Shown here: positions 1 through 8,905 of the stretch, in pieces
How the letters are laid out: every line of letters begins with the position of its first letter
How positions within the stretch are numbered: position 1 is the first letter of the stretch
NCBI GenBank assembly: GCA_043806315.1
Contig: JAZDHF010000063.1
Coordinates: 1-20,483, forward strand
Direction of reading: 5' to 3'
DNA: 20,483 nucleotides
Source of the DNA: SBAX01 sp043806315
GTDB lineage: Bacteria; Planctomycetota; Phycisphaerae; UBA1845
The notes under the pieces: generated by a model
Seen by the model: only the letters and a program-made list of their open reading frames with translations
Told to the model about the DNA's origin: nothing
Databases searched by the model: none
Position numbers and translations under genes: made by a program

Positions 1-367
1 ACGCGGATGCCCAGGCCGCTTGACGGTGGAACGATGAGCCACGACGATCGAGATCAGCCGGTGAAACGGACGCGGGCCACGCAGGAGTGCGACCCGCCAG
101 GGATAACCGGTCGGGTGTGCGACGGACTGTCGTGGAGGCGGAGCGATCCCTCCGCCTCCAACCCCCGCCCCCAGTTCGGAGCATTCTCCAATGCCTCAAA
201 AAACTCATGCATCGGAGCACGGCGGACGCTCGCTTGCGGAAGCGGCCCCGAACTCCATTTCCGTCTGAAGCAACACAGACCCAGCAAGTGGCGTTCGCTC
301 CGTCGGTGCGTTTCACGATCTCGACGCTGCGTTTCAACGGGTTACGACCACCTACTTTGCCGGCGGC
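1..367. other. Left-edge region, no confident intact gene
   Basis: Long reading frames here on both strands have low-complexity, Arg/Pro/Ser-rich translations and no domain I recognise. The exception is the stretch 302-367 on the + strand. In the frame of the metallopeptidase at 368 it reads as the start of that domain, including AFHDLDAAFQRVTTTYFAGG. That frame is closed by a TGA at 266-268. Beyond the TGA it is open again back to an ATG at 191. I see no tRNA or clear promoter. Confidence 0.5.
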
Positions 368-664
368 ATGGCAAAGCCACGGTTGGTCTGGAGCCGACGG
401 ATCACGAGCTGCAAGTTCGGCCACTATGATCCACTTCGCGATGAGCTGATGGTCAGTGCGACACTCGACTATCGAGAAGTCCCATCGTACGTAGTCGACT
501 TTGTGGTCCACCACGAATTGTTGCACGAGAAGCATGGTGCTACGTGGCAGAACGGCCGGCAGGCGGTCCACACACCAGCCTTCCGCGCGGACGAGCGGCG
601 ATTCGCTGAATGCGAAGCCGCAGAGGAAGCGCTCAAGCAACTCGCGAAGCGATTCGGCGTGTGA
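368..664 (+). CDS. SprT/YgjP-like zinc metallopeptidase domain protein, probably N-terminally broken
   Basis: The 98-residue product carries a zinc-peptidase signature: HELLH at residues 49-53, with the catalytic Glu between the two His ligands, and a third likely ligand at His68 in HTPAFRADERRF. The preceding LVWSRRITSCKFGHYDP and LMVSATLDYREVP segments are typical of small SprT/YgjP-like (M48-related) proteins. The substrate is unknown. ATG 368 is the only usual start codon after the in-frame TGA at 266-268. Recognisable family sequence (DLDAAFQRVTTTYFAGG) lies upstream of it in the same frame without any ATG, GTG, TTG or CTG. The true gene was therefore probably longer, perhaps starting at ATG 191, and is interrupted, or there is a sequence error. 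No good Shine-Dalgarno precedes 368. Family assignment is fairly sure; intactness is doubtful. Confidence 0.6.
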   Translation: MAKPRLVWSRRITSCKFGHYDPLRDELMVSATLDYREVPSYVVDFVVHHELLHEKHGATWQNGRQAVHTPAFRADERRFAECEAAEEALKQLAKRFGV

Positions 665-900
665 ATCGGTCCGTGGGTCTCGCGGCACGGGCCTTCCTGG
701 CGTGACCCGCTGTCCCTGCACTCAAGCCGCCATCATGGTTCTGGGTCTGCGGTGTTCCTCGTCGTTCCACACCACCGCTGTTTCCTGGCATCCAAGTGAG
801 CACGGTGGTGCTGCGAAGAGCGCAACGCTCGTGCCGGCACACCATTCGACTATGATGCGTCCCTGAACAAGATATCCGGCCATACGGAAAGCACGGATCG

Positions 901-2088
901 GTGAATCATCGCATGACGTTCACGCCGAACTGGCCCGAAGTTGACGCTGCGGAGTATGTGCGTGTGTTCGGCGCCCGGCCAGCCGTAGTAGCCCGAGCGC
1001 CCGGTCGCGTCAATCTCATTGGTGAGCACACGGACTACAACGAGGGATTTGTGCTGCCGTTCGCCATCGATCGTGCCGTCCACGTTGCCGCAGGCACCGG
1101 CGCGAAAGCCCAGTTGCGCGTAAACTCCGCCGCGCTGGGGGAAACCGTGACTTCTCCTTTGGAGGTATGCGGCCCCGCTGCCGAACCATCTTTCGCAAAC
1201 TACATCCGCGGCGTGGCTTACGGACTACGCCGACTTGGAATGCCCCTGGAGGGTGCGAATCTGTGGATCGGGGGTGATCTTCCGAGCGGCTGCGGCCTGA
1301 GCAGTTCCGCCGCCCTTTCGGTGGCTTGCGCGACCGCACTGGCCGGGTTATCCCACACCGAGCTGGATCCCATCGATCTTGTCATGGTTGCACAACAGGC
1401 TGAGCGAGATTTCGCCGGGACTCCCTGCGGCGTCATGGACCCGTACGTCAGCGTCTTCGCCCGAGCCGGCAATCTGCTGTTGTTGGACTGTCGTGCGGTT
1501 GCCCACCGATTCGTCGAGCTTCGCCTCCCTGGCTGTTCCCTCGTGGTGATTCACAGCGGCGTCCGCCGTGAACTTGCGGGAGAGGCGTACGGGCGCCGTG
1601 TGCAGGAGTGCGAATCCGCCGTCACGAAGCTCGCCGCTGGGGATCCCTCGATTCACGCGCTTCGCGACGTAAGCCTGGACACCCTCAACCGCGCCGCTGC
1701 CCGATTGTCGCCCGTCCAGCTCCGCCGCGCTCGCCACGTTGTCACCGAGAACAAACGTGTACAAGCGGCGGTGGAGGCGTTGGATCAGGCCGATAGCGAT
1801 GAATTGGGACGCCTTCTCTTTGACTCCCACGACTCCCTCAGGGACGATTACGAGGTCTCTTGCGGCGCCATCGAGGAACTGATGAACATCGTGAGACCAT
1901 CGAACGGCGTGCTGGGCGCGCGCATGATCGGCGGCGGCTTCGGAGGCTGTATTTTGGTTCTCGTGCGCTCGGGGGCGGTGGATCCGATGCTCGCCAAGGT
2001 CCATCGGGAGTACGATCCTCGGCACGAGAGCCCGTCGCGCGCTTTCGTGGTTCAGCCGTCGGACGGGGCGAGGTGTTTGCGGTTGTAG
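901..2088 (+). CDS. galK: Galactokinase (GHMP kinase)
   Basis: Predicted to phosphorylate galactose at C1 with ATP, the entry step of the Leloir pathway, in the cytoplasm. All three GHMP motifs are visible: the galactose-binding signature APGRVNLIGEHTDYNEG at about residues 33-49, the ATP-binding motif LPSGCGLSSSAALS near 125-140, and the C-terminal GARMIGGGFGGC near 340-350. The catalytic Arg lies in APGRVN and the catalytic Asp in PCGVMD. The residue after this Asp is Pro (MDPY), where many galactokinases have Gln (MDQ). The length of 395 residues is normal for the family. The start could be GTG 901 or ATG 913; neither has a strong Shine-Dalgarno. No galE or galT is adjacent. The next gene on the same strand begins 8 bp after the stop, so the two are probably co-transcribed. 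Confidence 0.93.
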   Translation: MNHRMTFTPNWPEVDAAEYVRVFGARPAVVARAPGRVNLIGEHTDYNEGFVLPFAIDRAVHVAAGTGAKAQLRVNSAALGETVTSPLEVCGPAAEPSFANYIRGVAYGLRRLGMPLEGANLWIGGDLPSGCGLSSSAALSVACATALAGLSHTELDPIDLVMVAQQAERDFAGTPCGVMDPYVSVFARAGNLLLLDCRAVAHRFVELRLPGCSLVVIHSGVRRELAGEAYGRRVQECESAVTKLAAGDPSIHALRDVSLDTLNRAAARLSPVQLRRARHVVTENKRVQAAVEALDQADSDELGRLLFDSHDSLRDDYEVSCGAIEELMNIVRPSNGVLGARMIGGGFGGCILVLVRSGAVDPMLAKVHREYDPRHESPSRAFVVQPSDGARCLRL

Positions 2089-4325
2089 GTGTTCCCATGT
2101 TTCGTTCTCGAAGTGGCCGTGTCCTGCCGTTGGGGAACTGGCCGTGGGCGGTGGTCTCAATGTCTATGGTCACCGGTCAGTCATGCGCTGAGCCGGTCCG
2201 GCCGACCGCCGGCCTTCGAATTACTCAGAGCGTGGAGCTGGAACCCGGCGTTTATCGGCTCCCCGACCCGAAAGACGACGGGGCCATCATCGTGGAGGGA
2301 GACGGAATCACGCTCGACTTCTCGGGTGTGACGCTAGACGGCGCGCCCCAGGGAACAGCCGATGACGAGTTCACAGGCCGGGGGATTGTCGTCCACGGTC
2401 GAGACGTGACCATCAAGAACGCCCGCGTAAAAGGCTACAAGGTCGCCATTTACGCCCAGGACTCGCCGGGAATCACGTTGAACGGGTGTGATGTGTCCCG
2501 GAATTACCGCCAGCACCTGAAGAGCGCCCTCGACCACGAAGACCTTGCCGATTGGCTCTATGGCCACGAGAACGACCACGACGAGTGGTTGCGATACGGG
2601 GCTGGAATGTACTTGGTCAACTGCCCTCGGGCGACGATCTCCAACTGCCGTGCTCGAAACGGTCAGAACGGCCTTTGTCTGGTGCGTAGCGACGAGGCTC
2701 ATGTGGTGGACAACGACATGTCTTTCCTGAGCGGCTGGGGCCTGGCCATGTGGCGCTCCAGTCACTGCGACGTCTTCAACAACAAGTTCGACTGGTGCAT
2801 CAGGGGTTACAGTCACGGCGTCTATTCGAGGGGCCAGGACTCGGCCGGCATTCTGGTCTATGAGCAGTGCCATGACAACGCATTTGCCTTCAACAGCGCT
2901 ACCCACGGCGGGGATGGGTTCTTTCTCTATGCCGGAAACGAGACGCTCCAGAAGACCGGCGCCGGGGGCTGCAACAATAACCTTCTCTATCGCAACGACT
3001 TTTCTCACGCCGCCGCCAACGGAATTGAGGCGACGTTTTCCAAGGGGAACCGTTTCATTGAAAACGTTCTCGACGAGTGCGAACACGGCGTGTGGGCGGG
3101 CTATTCGAGCGACTCGGTCATCTCCGGAAACATCATCCGCCACTGCCGCAACGGCGTGTCGATCGAGCACGGGAGTGGCAACCGAATCGTTGACAACACC
3201 ATAGAAGATAACGAGCAGGGCGTGCACCTCTGGTGGGACGACGACGAAGACCTCTTGGCGAGTGCGTTCTGCAAGGCCAACAAGGCCTGTCCCTCCACGT
3301 ACAACGTCGTCGTGAAGAATCGCTTCTCGCGGGTCAAGACGGGCGTCCACTTGATGGATGACACGCGGAGCTGCGTCAGGGACAACTTCTTCGTGGACGC
3401 GGGGACCCCGATCCGATTGCAGGAACGAGCCGACGGTCTGCAACTCGACCTTGAACCTGCCCTTCGTCACTGTATGCAGAATGAATCGCCGAGTGAGATC
3501 AGCTTTCGAGAGTCCCTTTCGTCGGCCCCGACCGAGGAATGGGCCACCCCGGGGCAGCGCGAGCGACTCAAGAATCGCAAGGGGCGGCAGGATGCCGTGC
3601 TCCCGAGTACCGCCCTACGCGGCCGGCGCTTTATCTTCGTCGATGACTGGGGCCCGTATGACTTCACGGGTGTTCGGTTGTTCCCTTCCCGCATCGCTGG
3701 TGGCTCGACCGCCAAACTCAACCTGCTGGGCCCCGCGGGATCGACGTTCCAAACGGACAAGATCGCAGGCGACGCGACGGTGGACCCGCAAACCGGTTCC
3801 CTGCCGGCCCGGATCACGCTTCAGGCGGCGCGAGACGGACTGGCCGAGATCGACGTCGATTTCCTGGTCGGCGGACAAAGGCTCTCGGCGCGCGGAGTAT
3901 TGTTGCGAAGCAATTGGCGAGTGTCGTTCTACTCCTGGTCAACCGACGAGGATCCGCGCAACGGTGAAGAGTATTGGAAGAAAATCATTGCGGGCCGGCC
4001 TCTGGAAAGTGTCACCACGACCGCAGTCGATTTTGTTTGGGGTTCGCGCGGGCCGGCCGGCAAAGTCCCTGCCGATCATTTCGCGGCAGTGGCGACGACA
4101 AACCTAAATCTGCCCAAGGGCCGCTGGCGGTTCGTGACCGTGTCCGATGACGGAGTCCGCCTCTTCGTCGACGGGAAGCCTGTTCTTGCCAACTGGACGT
4201 GGCACGGCCCCACGCGGGACGAAGCCGCCGTCGACGTGGAGGCAGGTGAGCATGAGGTTCGTATCGAGTACTTCGAGATCGACGGGTACGCGCAGCTACA
4301 ATTCACCATCGAACCGCCTGCTTGA
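2089..4325 (+). CDS. Secreted right-handed parallel beta-helix protein with C-terminal PA14 domain
   Basis: The start is best placed at ATG 2097 (742 residues): AGGTG, overlapping the galK TAG stop, is a Shine-Dalgarno five bases upstream. The frame stays open further upstream, but only inside galK. The N-terminus looks like an export signal with likely cleavage after SCA near residue 31. Residues about 60-450 contain many short N/G-rich repeats such as NRFIENVLDECEHGVWAG, typical of NosD-type or carbohydrate-active parallel beta-helices. A beta-rich region follows at about 500-605. Residues about 608-742 match a PA14 domain: VSDDGVRLFVDGKPV, the aromatic W.W, and HEVRIEYFEIDGYAQL. PA14 domains often bind glycans, and the position behind galactokinase suggests work on an extracellular galactose-containing polymer. 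That link is inference, and no catalytic residues can be assigned by eye. Confidence 0.85.
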
Positions 4326-4472
4326 TCAGGCAATCTCACGGGGCGACTTGTGACCGCGACCCGGATCTCCCCGACGTCGCTGTCCGAAGATCGCCTGCGT
4401 GGCGGGCAAGAGGTCTTCGAGAAGCCTTGACATGGAGTGACACATTTGAGTGCAAACGCCTTCTCTTTCGAC

Positions 4473-5768
4473 CTACGACCCCGTGTGTAGCAGAAATCGC
4501 ATCTTCTCGAAATCAAATGTCAAAGCGTATGCGCGAAAGAAGCCGTGGGAGATGATCCCGCCGATGCGAAAGCCGTGCTGATACTCCACCGACGGCGGCA
4601 GCCCTCCAGCCATTCCCGTGATGTCTGTCTGAACAGCACCGCCGAACGACACGCGCTTCACCGTGAACGGCGTGACCTTCACCGGGCCGCCGCCGCCGAT
4701 GCCTTCAAAGGAGGGGAGGCCGGTCAGATCCACGCCGGCGGCCTTGATGGCGGACTCATGAAGGGTCAAGCCGCCGCCCGCCAATCCCGTGTCCGCAAAC
4801 AACAGGCAGGGTTCGCTCTCGTTTATGCGTCCCCAAGCCACCATGAAGTGGGTTCCGGCCATCCAGAAAGGGACGACGTGCGTGTTGGGAGAGTTCGCAA
4901 GTGCTTCGAGCATCGCGCGCGTTTTTTCCGTCTTGCGCCGAAGAAGGAGCTTGCCGCCGGGGTAATCGAGCGTTGCGAAGTAGTGATAGAACACCGACGT
5001 GCCCAGAACGCCGTCAATCTGTCCGTTCGGTGGACGGAAAGGCAAGCCGCGTGTCGGAAGCAGAAGCACCGGAAGGTTTCGGATCGTGAACTCGCCGAGT
5101 TGCAGCGATTCAATGCGTCCCTGCCCGGTCTGGGCCTGTTTGCCACCGGCGAACGTGCCGGTCGTCTCACCGAAGCGCTTTGCCCCGACGCTGCCTGCAA
5201 AATCAGGATCCAGGAACAGCTCCGCGGCCCCCGTGTCGATCAACAGGTAGACCTCGTCGCCGCCGTTGATTCGTGCCCGGATGACGGGCAGCGGGTCGGT
5301 CTGGACAAACTGTACCTCCGTGCTCTCCACGTCGCCGGGCGTTTCGTACGGTTTGAGCCCCTTGAAACTGGCGAGCTTGTTCGCTACGGCATCCGGGCCG
5401 ACTTCGCGGCGCAATGCAGCCGCTTCCTCGAAGCGGTCCTGCCGATACAACACCTCGGCGAGCAACTCCTTGGGGCGCTTCTCATCCGGGCTCAGCTTCA
5501 TGGCGCGCCGGAGTTGTTCTTCAGCTTCGGCAAAGCGATTGCCCAGCATGGCGATCTCGCCCAACCGCAGAACCGCCTGATAGTTCTGCTGATCCGCAGC
5601 CAGCGCCTTTGCGTAGGCGCTCTCGGCCTCAGCAAACTGCCCGCTGCGAAATTGTTCGTCGCCTCGTCCGACGAAGTCGTCCGCTTGCACACCTGCCGCC
5701 GCAGGGATCAGCCGGATGAACAAGATTGCCGCGGCCGAGCACACGGCATGAGTTCGAAAACGCCTCAT
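4473..5768 (-). CDS. Secreted TPR protein with two-lobed retropepsin-like aspartyl protease
   Basis: The N-terminus is a signal peptide: a hydrophobic stretch with an AAA region near residues 10-26. Tetratricopeptide repeats fill about 30-125 (FAEAESAYAKALAADQQNYQAVLRLGEIA and following). Two aspartyl-protease motifs come next: LLIDTGAAELFLD with Asp178, and LLFADTGLAGGG with Asp326. Each sits in a lobe that ends with a family-like segment (IDGVLGTSVFYHYFATLDY and IGGIISHGFFRAYALTFDF). Both catalytic Asp are kept, so an active pseudosymmetric enzyme in the periplasm is plausible; the substrate is unknown. ATG 5768 is supported by AAAGGAGG at 5777-5784 with an 8-base gap. It converges on the beta-helix gene and appears monocistronic. 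Family assignment is strong; role is open. Confidence 0.87.
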   Translation of the reverse strand: MRRFRTHAVCSAAAILFIRLIPAAAGVQADDFVGRGDEQFRSGQFAEAESAYAKALAADQQNYQAVLRLGEIAMLGNRFAEAEEQLRRAMKLSPDEKRPKELLAEVLYRQDRFEEAAALRREVGPDAVANKLASFKGLKPYETPGDVESTEVQFVQTDPLPVIRARINGGDEVYLLIDTGAAELFLDPDFAGSVGAKRFGETTGTFAGGKQAQTGQGRIESLQLGEFTIRNLPVLLLPTRGLPFRPPNGQIDGVLGTSVFYHYFATLDYPGGKLLLRRKTEKTRAMLEALANSPNTHVVPFWMAGTHFMVAWGRINESEPCLLFADTGLAGGGLTLHESAIKAAGVDLTGLPSFEGIGGGGPVKVTPFTVKRVSFGGAVQTDITGMAGGLPPSVEYQHGFRIGGIISHGFFRAYALTFDFEKMRFLLHTGS

Positions 5769-5776
5769 AAGGACTG

Positions 5777-5784
5777 CCTCCTTT
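5777..5784 (-). promoter_or_regulatory. Strong Shine-Dalgarno of the aspartyl protease gene
   Basis: AAAGGAGG on the minus strand lies 8 bases before ATG 5768. It is the clearest consensus ribosome binding site in the window and fixes this start. Confidence 0.8.
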
Positions 5785-6211
5785 GTAGCGGTTCATTGTC
5801 GCGGGGGGCCCAGAACATACTGCATATCAGTCCGGCGCCGGCAGCCGATCTGGGCGCCCGCAGCCGACTCACTCAGTAAAGTGCGCCCGGCATCTTCTCG
5901 ACTAGGCACAGTAATCCGTTCCCGCCGTGCGGCGGTCGGTCACAGTCCCGCCGGCGCCCCGTCAAGCGCACGGCTCTCTGCCGGAACAAGACGAGCCGGG
6001 ACCGGAGTATGCTTCAAGAAGTTGCTTTTCTTGTCAACTCGACTCTCTGTTCCGACTGTCGGGAAAGGACTCGAGCTTCGCCGCGTACTGGAACCCGTAG
6101 GCTCTCCCGACAGTTTCCACCGGCTGCCGATAGCGACAACGTGCGGCTCACGCAGCCGGTACAGATGAGCCTTGCTTCCGGGCGATCACGGATCTGGAAA
6201 TCGAGTTCGGC
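5785..6211. other. Intergenic region between ftsK and the protease gene
   Basis: No convincing coding region on either strand; open frames here are Arg/Ser-rich and lack domains. It should hold the protease promoter, but I see no good -35/-10 pair. The only clear structure is a perfect 10-bp inverted repeat, listed separately. Confidence 0.5.
6055..6114. repeat. Perfect 10-bp inverted repeat with 40-base spacer
   Basis: ACTGTCGGGA at 6055-6064 is matched by TCCCGACAGT at 6105-6114. It lies about 100-160 bases downstream of the ftsK stop codon. There is no T-run on either side, so it is not a standard intrinsic terminator. It could be a structured 3' end, the border of a lost element, or a protein site. 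Confidence 0.5.
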
Positions 6212-8764
6212 TCAGTTGCGGATGTCGTGGTCGTCGGTCAGGTCGGGAACGGGGTCGTACCAGGGCTTATCGCTCTGGACCGAGGCGGCGTCCTGATCGG
6301 CCTGGTAGCCGGCCTCGCGGTCGGCCTCCATCGTGGTGCGAACGGCATCCCACTCGTCTTGGGTCATCGTCACCTCACGGGCCTGCGAACCCTTGTAGTT
6401 CCCCACGATCCCGGCGACGGCCATTTGGTCGATGAGACGCGACGCCCGCGAATATCCGATGGTCAGCCGCCGTTGCAAAAGGCTGACGCTCCCCCTCCGC
6501 GATTCGATCACGATGCGCACGGCGTCGTCAAACAGCGGATCGCGCAGCCCGCCGTCGACCTCCGCGTCGGCTGCTTTGAGGCGGATCAGTTCCGGATGGA
6601 ACTCGGGCTTGGCCCGTGAGGCCAGGTCCTCAAGAACCGCATGGACTTCCGTCTCCTCAAGGTATGTCCCTTGTGCGCGAACGAGCTTGTGGGAACCGGG
6701 CGGCAGGAAAAGCATGTCCCCCTGGCCCATCAACACCTCGCCGCCGTTTTGATCGAGCACGATCCGCGAATCCATCCGCGACGCGACGCGGAAGCAAATC
6801 CTCGCGGGGAGGTTCGACTTAATCAGCCCGGTGACGACCTTCACCTCCGGCCTCTGCGTCGCGACGATGATATGGATGCCCACGGCGCGGGACTTCTGTG
6901 AAAGGCGCGACAGATGGTGCTCGACCTCTTTGGCCGCTGTCATCATCAGGTCGGCGAGCTCGTCGATGATAATGACAATGTACGGCAAGTGCGTCGAAAT
7001 CTGGGCTTTTTCCTGCTCACTTGCGGGGTTGAAGCGGGCGTAAAGCTCGTCCGCGCTTAAGGCATTGTACCCGGCGATGTTCTTGACCCGCGCCTCGGCG
7101 AGCAGTTCGTAGCGCTCGTCCATCTTGGTGACGGCCCATTCGAAAACCTTCTCCGCACGGGGCATATCCGTCACCAACGGGCACATGAGGTGCGGAACGT
7201 CCTTGAACTGACTCATCTCGACCATCTTCGGGTCGATGAGGATCATCTTCACGTGGTCGGGGCGCTTGGTCATCAGGATACTGAGGATCACCGCGTTAAG
7301 GCAGACGCTCTTTCCCGATCCGGTCGTGCCTGCAATCAGTAGATGAGGCATGACCGTCAGGTCGGCGACCAAGGCCGCTCCGCCCGCGTCCTTGCCGAGA
7401 AAGAGGGGCAATCCCATCTCCGTCGCCTTCTTACCTGCCAGTGACATCAATTCTTTGAGGCGGACTCGCTCCTTCTCGACGTTGGGGACTTCGATGCCCA
7501 CGGTGTTCTTCCCGGAAATGGGAGCGACGACGCGAATGGCATGGGCCTTGAGCGCTCGAGCGATGTCGTTGGACAGGGTCGCAATCTGCGACACTTTGAT
7601 CCCCGCACCGAGCCGAAGCTCAAACATGGTGATTACCGGGCCGGTGTCGATTTCGACGACCTGAGCGTCGATCCGGAACTCCTCCAACGTCCCCTCAAGC
7701 ACCTTCGCCTGCTTGCGGACGAACTGCTCCTGCTGTTTGTCGAATCCATATTCCGGTTCGTGCAACAGCGTCAGCGACGGCAGGCGCCAATTCTCAATCT
7801 GTCGGGGGTAGGTTTCGGCCGTCGCGGACTGTTGCGCGGATGGGAAACGAACGATCGGTCTGACGGGGGTCGTGCTCGGCTTGACAGGTGGGTAGACCAG
7901 TGCGATGCCTTTTTTCTCGGAAATCTCCGCTGCCGCGGGCGTAGGGTTCGCACTCCGTGGCGAAGCAACGGCGACAGCCCTGGCCGCATTAGCCTGATCC
8001 GACCCCGCGTCGCCGTCGTTCCTGCGGAGCTTGTCCTCGGAAGGCTTCACGCCGCGATTGCCCCGGACCACCGCGTCGGCGTCATCACACGTCTCGGCGA
8101 CCGAAGGCGCCGAGGGTACACCGGGTTTGACCGCCGCGGCTTGCGTCGCGGTCGCCAATTGCCTCGCTGTTGCGGCCGTCGCAAGGTCGCGCACCACCGC
8201 AGCCGCCCCACCCGACGCCTGGGCCACACGGCCGACCATACGGGGGATCTTTAAGACCCAACCCTGCGTGGCGAAGATCAGACCGACCACCCAGCTTGCG
8301 GTCAGAACGAGGATCGTCCCGATTTTCGACAGATTGTCGGTCAGTAGCTCGCCGAGAGCGTAGCCGACAAGTCCGCCGTGGCCGACGGGCAGGGACCCCG
8401 GACCTGGGGCGCAGATCAGATGGGCCGACGCCGCGGTGCACGCGACGACCAGCGTCAAGCCGAACATGCGCTCCCACACGCTGCCGATGTGCCCTCGAAC
8501 GACCTTGAGCAACGCAGCGAGGGTGGCGAACAGGACCAAGGGGTAGGCGCCGTCGCCGAGAAAATGCTGGAGGTGATAGGCGCACCACGCTCCGACCAGA
8601 CCACAGGCGTTGACGGCGGGAGTGTTATGGGGTTGTTGGTCAGGGCTGGGCCAGTCGCCGACGTGGAACGTCAAGAGCGCCGGCCAAAGGAACACGCAGA
8701 CGATGAGCGAGACTGTCGGGACCAACCCGGACCGGGGTGGCGTGGGGGCGGCGTCTGGGTTCAT
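6212..8764 (-). CDS. ftsK: FtsK/SpoIIIE family DNA translocase
   Basis: A membrane-anchored ATP-driven double-strand DNA pump that clears chromosomal DNA from the division septum and helps dimer resolution. Using ATG 8764 the product has 850 residues. Hydrophobic segments near the N-terminus (LVPTVSLIVCVFLWPALLTF and several more to about residue 210) form the membrane anchor. An Ala/Pro-rich linker of about 130 residues follows. The motor has Walker A AGTTGSGKS near residue 480 and Walker B IVIIIDELAD near 600. The C-terminus has the winged-helix gamma domain (LLQRRLTIGYSRASRLIDQM), which normally reads orientation sequences. The frame is open upstream to 8881, but the extra 39 residues run through two perfect hairpins and look non-coding, so I prefer 8764; no strong Shine-Dalgarno decides it. 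Single gene, not obviously in an operon. Confidence 0.93.
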   Translation of the reverse strand: MNPDAAPTPPRSGLVPTVSLIVCVFLWPALLTFHVGDWPSPDQQPHNTPAVNACGLVGAWCAYHLQHFLGDGAYPLVLFATLAALLKVVRGHIGSVWERMFGLTLVVACTAASAHLICAPGPGSLPVGHGGLVGYALGELLTDNLSKIGTILVLTASWVVGLIFATQGWVLKIPRMVGRVAQASGGAAAVVRDLATAATARQLATATQAAAVKPGVPSAPSVAETCDDADAVVRGNRGVKPSEDKLRRNDGDAGSDQANAARAVAVASPRSANPTPAAAEISEKKGIALVYPPVKPSTTPVRPIVRFPSAQQSATAETYPRQIENWRLPSLTLLHEPEYGFDKQQEQFVRKQAKVLEGTLEEFRIDAQVVEIDTGPVITMFELRLGAGIKVSQIATLSNDIARALKAHAIRVVAPISGKNTVGIEVPNVEKERVRLKELMSLAGKKATEMGLPLFLGKDAGGAALVADLTVMPHLLIAGTTGSGKSVCLNAVILSILMTKRPDHVKMILIDPKMVEMSQFKDVPHLMCPLVTDMPRAEKVFEWAVTKMDERYELLAEARVKNIAGYNALSADELYARFNPASEQEKAQISTHLPYIVIIIDELADLMMTAAKEVEHHLSRLSQKSRAVGIHIIVATQRPEVKVVTGLIKSNLPARICFRVASRMDSRIVLDQNGGEVLMGQGDMLFLPPGSHKLVRAQGTYLEETEVHAVLEDLASRAKPEFHPELIRLKAADAEVDGGLRDPLFDDAVRIVIESRRGSVSLLQRRLTIGYSRASRLIDQMAVAGIVGNYKGSQAREVTMTQDEWDAVRTTMEADREAGYQADQDAASVQSDKPWYDPVPDLTDDHDIRN

Positions 8765-8817
8765 GGCTCGGCTTGGGGTCGTCCAACCCTTCCTTGCAGC
8801 CTGGGAATCCGCCATCT

Positions 8818-8841
8818 GGCACAGCGGCCCTCCGCTGTGCC
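8818..8841. repeat. Perfect 10-bp stem hairpin, first of a pair
   Basis: GGCACAGCGG (8818-8827) pairs perfectly with CCGCTGTGCC (8832-8841) around the loop CCCT. A second hairpin of the same size starts five bases later. The pair looks like a REP/BIME-type doublet or a structured leader, 54 bases before the ftsK start. There is no T-tract. Confidence 0.7.
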
Positions 8842-8845
8842 CTGC

Positions 8846-8869
8846 GGCCCAGCCGACGGCGGCTGGGCC
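8846..8869. repeat. Perfect 10-bp stem hairpin, second of a pair
   Basis: GGCCCAGCCG (8846-8855) pairs with CGGCTGGGCC (8860-8869) around the four-base loop ACGG. Stem and loop lengths match the neighbouring hairpin although the sequence differs. Confidence 0.7.
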
Positions 8870-8905
8870 ACATCCACCCACGGAATCAGGGGCGACGGAG
8901 CACTT

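Noticed and set aside
770..810. 8-bp inverted repeat CACCACCG / CGGTGGTG and nearby small palindromes as a terminator
   Set aside because: Long 25-base loop and no T-tract; short repeats of this kind are expected by chance in GC-rich DNA.
851..856. TATGAT as a -10 box for galK
   Set aside because: No -35-like hexamer occurs 16-18 bases upstream.
1860..2096. Upstream extension of the beta-helix frame into galK
   Set aside because: The translation is Arg-rich and lies within galK; ATG 2097 has a good Shine-Dalgarno and starts an export signal.
1348..2160. 270-residue open frame on the - strand
   Set aside because: Antisense to galactokinase, whose motifs are all on the + strand.
2334..3470. 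378-residue open frame on the - strand
   Set aside because: Antisense to the beta-helix repeats; Val/Ala-rich with no domain, produced by the GC-rich codon pattern of the real gene.
4545..5879. 444-residue open frame on the + strand
   Set aside because: It is the shadow of the aspartyl protease on the other strand, which has a signal peptide, TPRs, two DTG motifs and a consensus ribosome site.
8765..8881. Longer FtsK N-terminus starting at 8881
   Set aside because: The extra residues are encoded by two perfect hairpins and look like Gly/Ala-rich translation of structured DNA, not family sequence.
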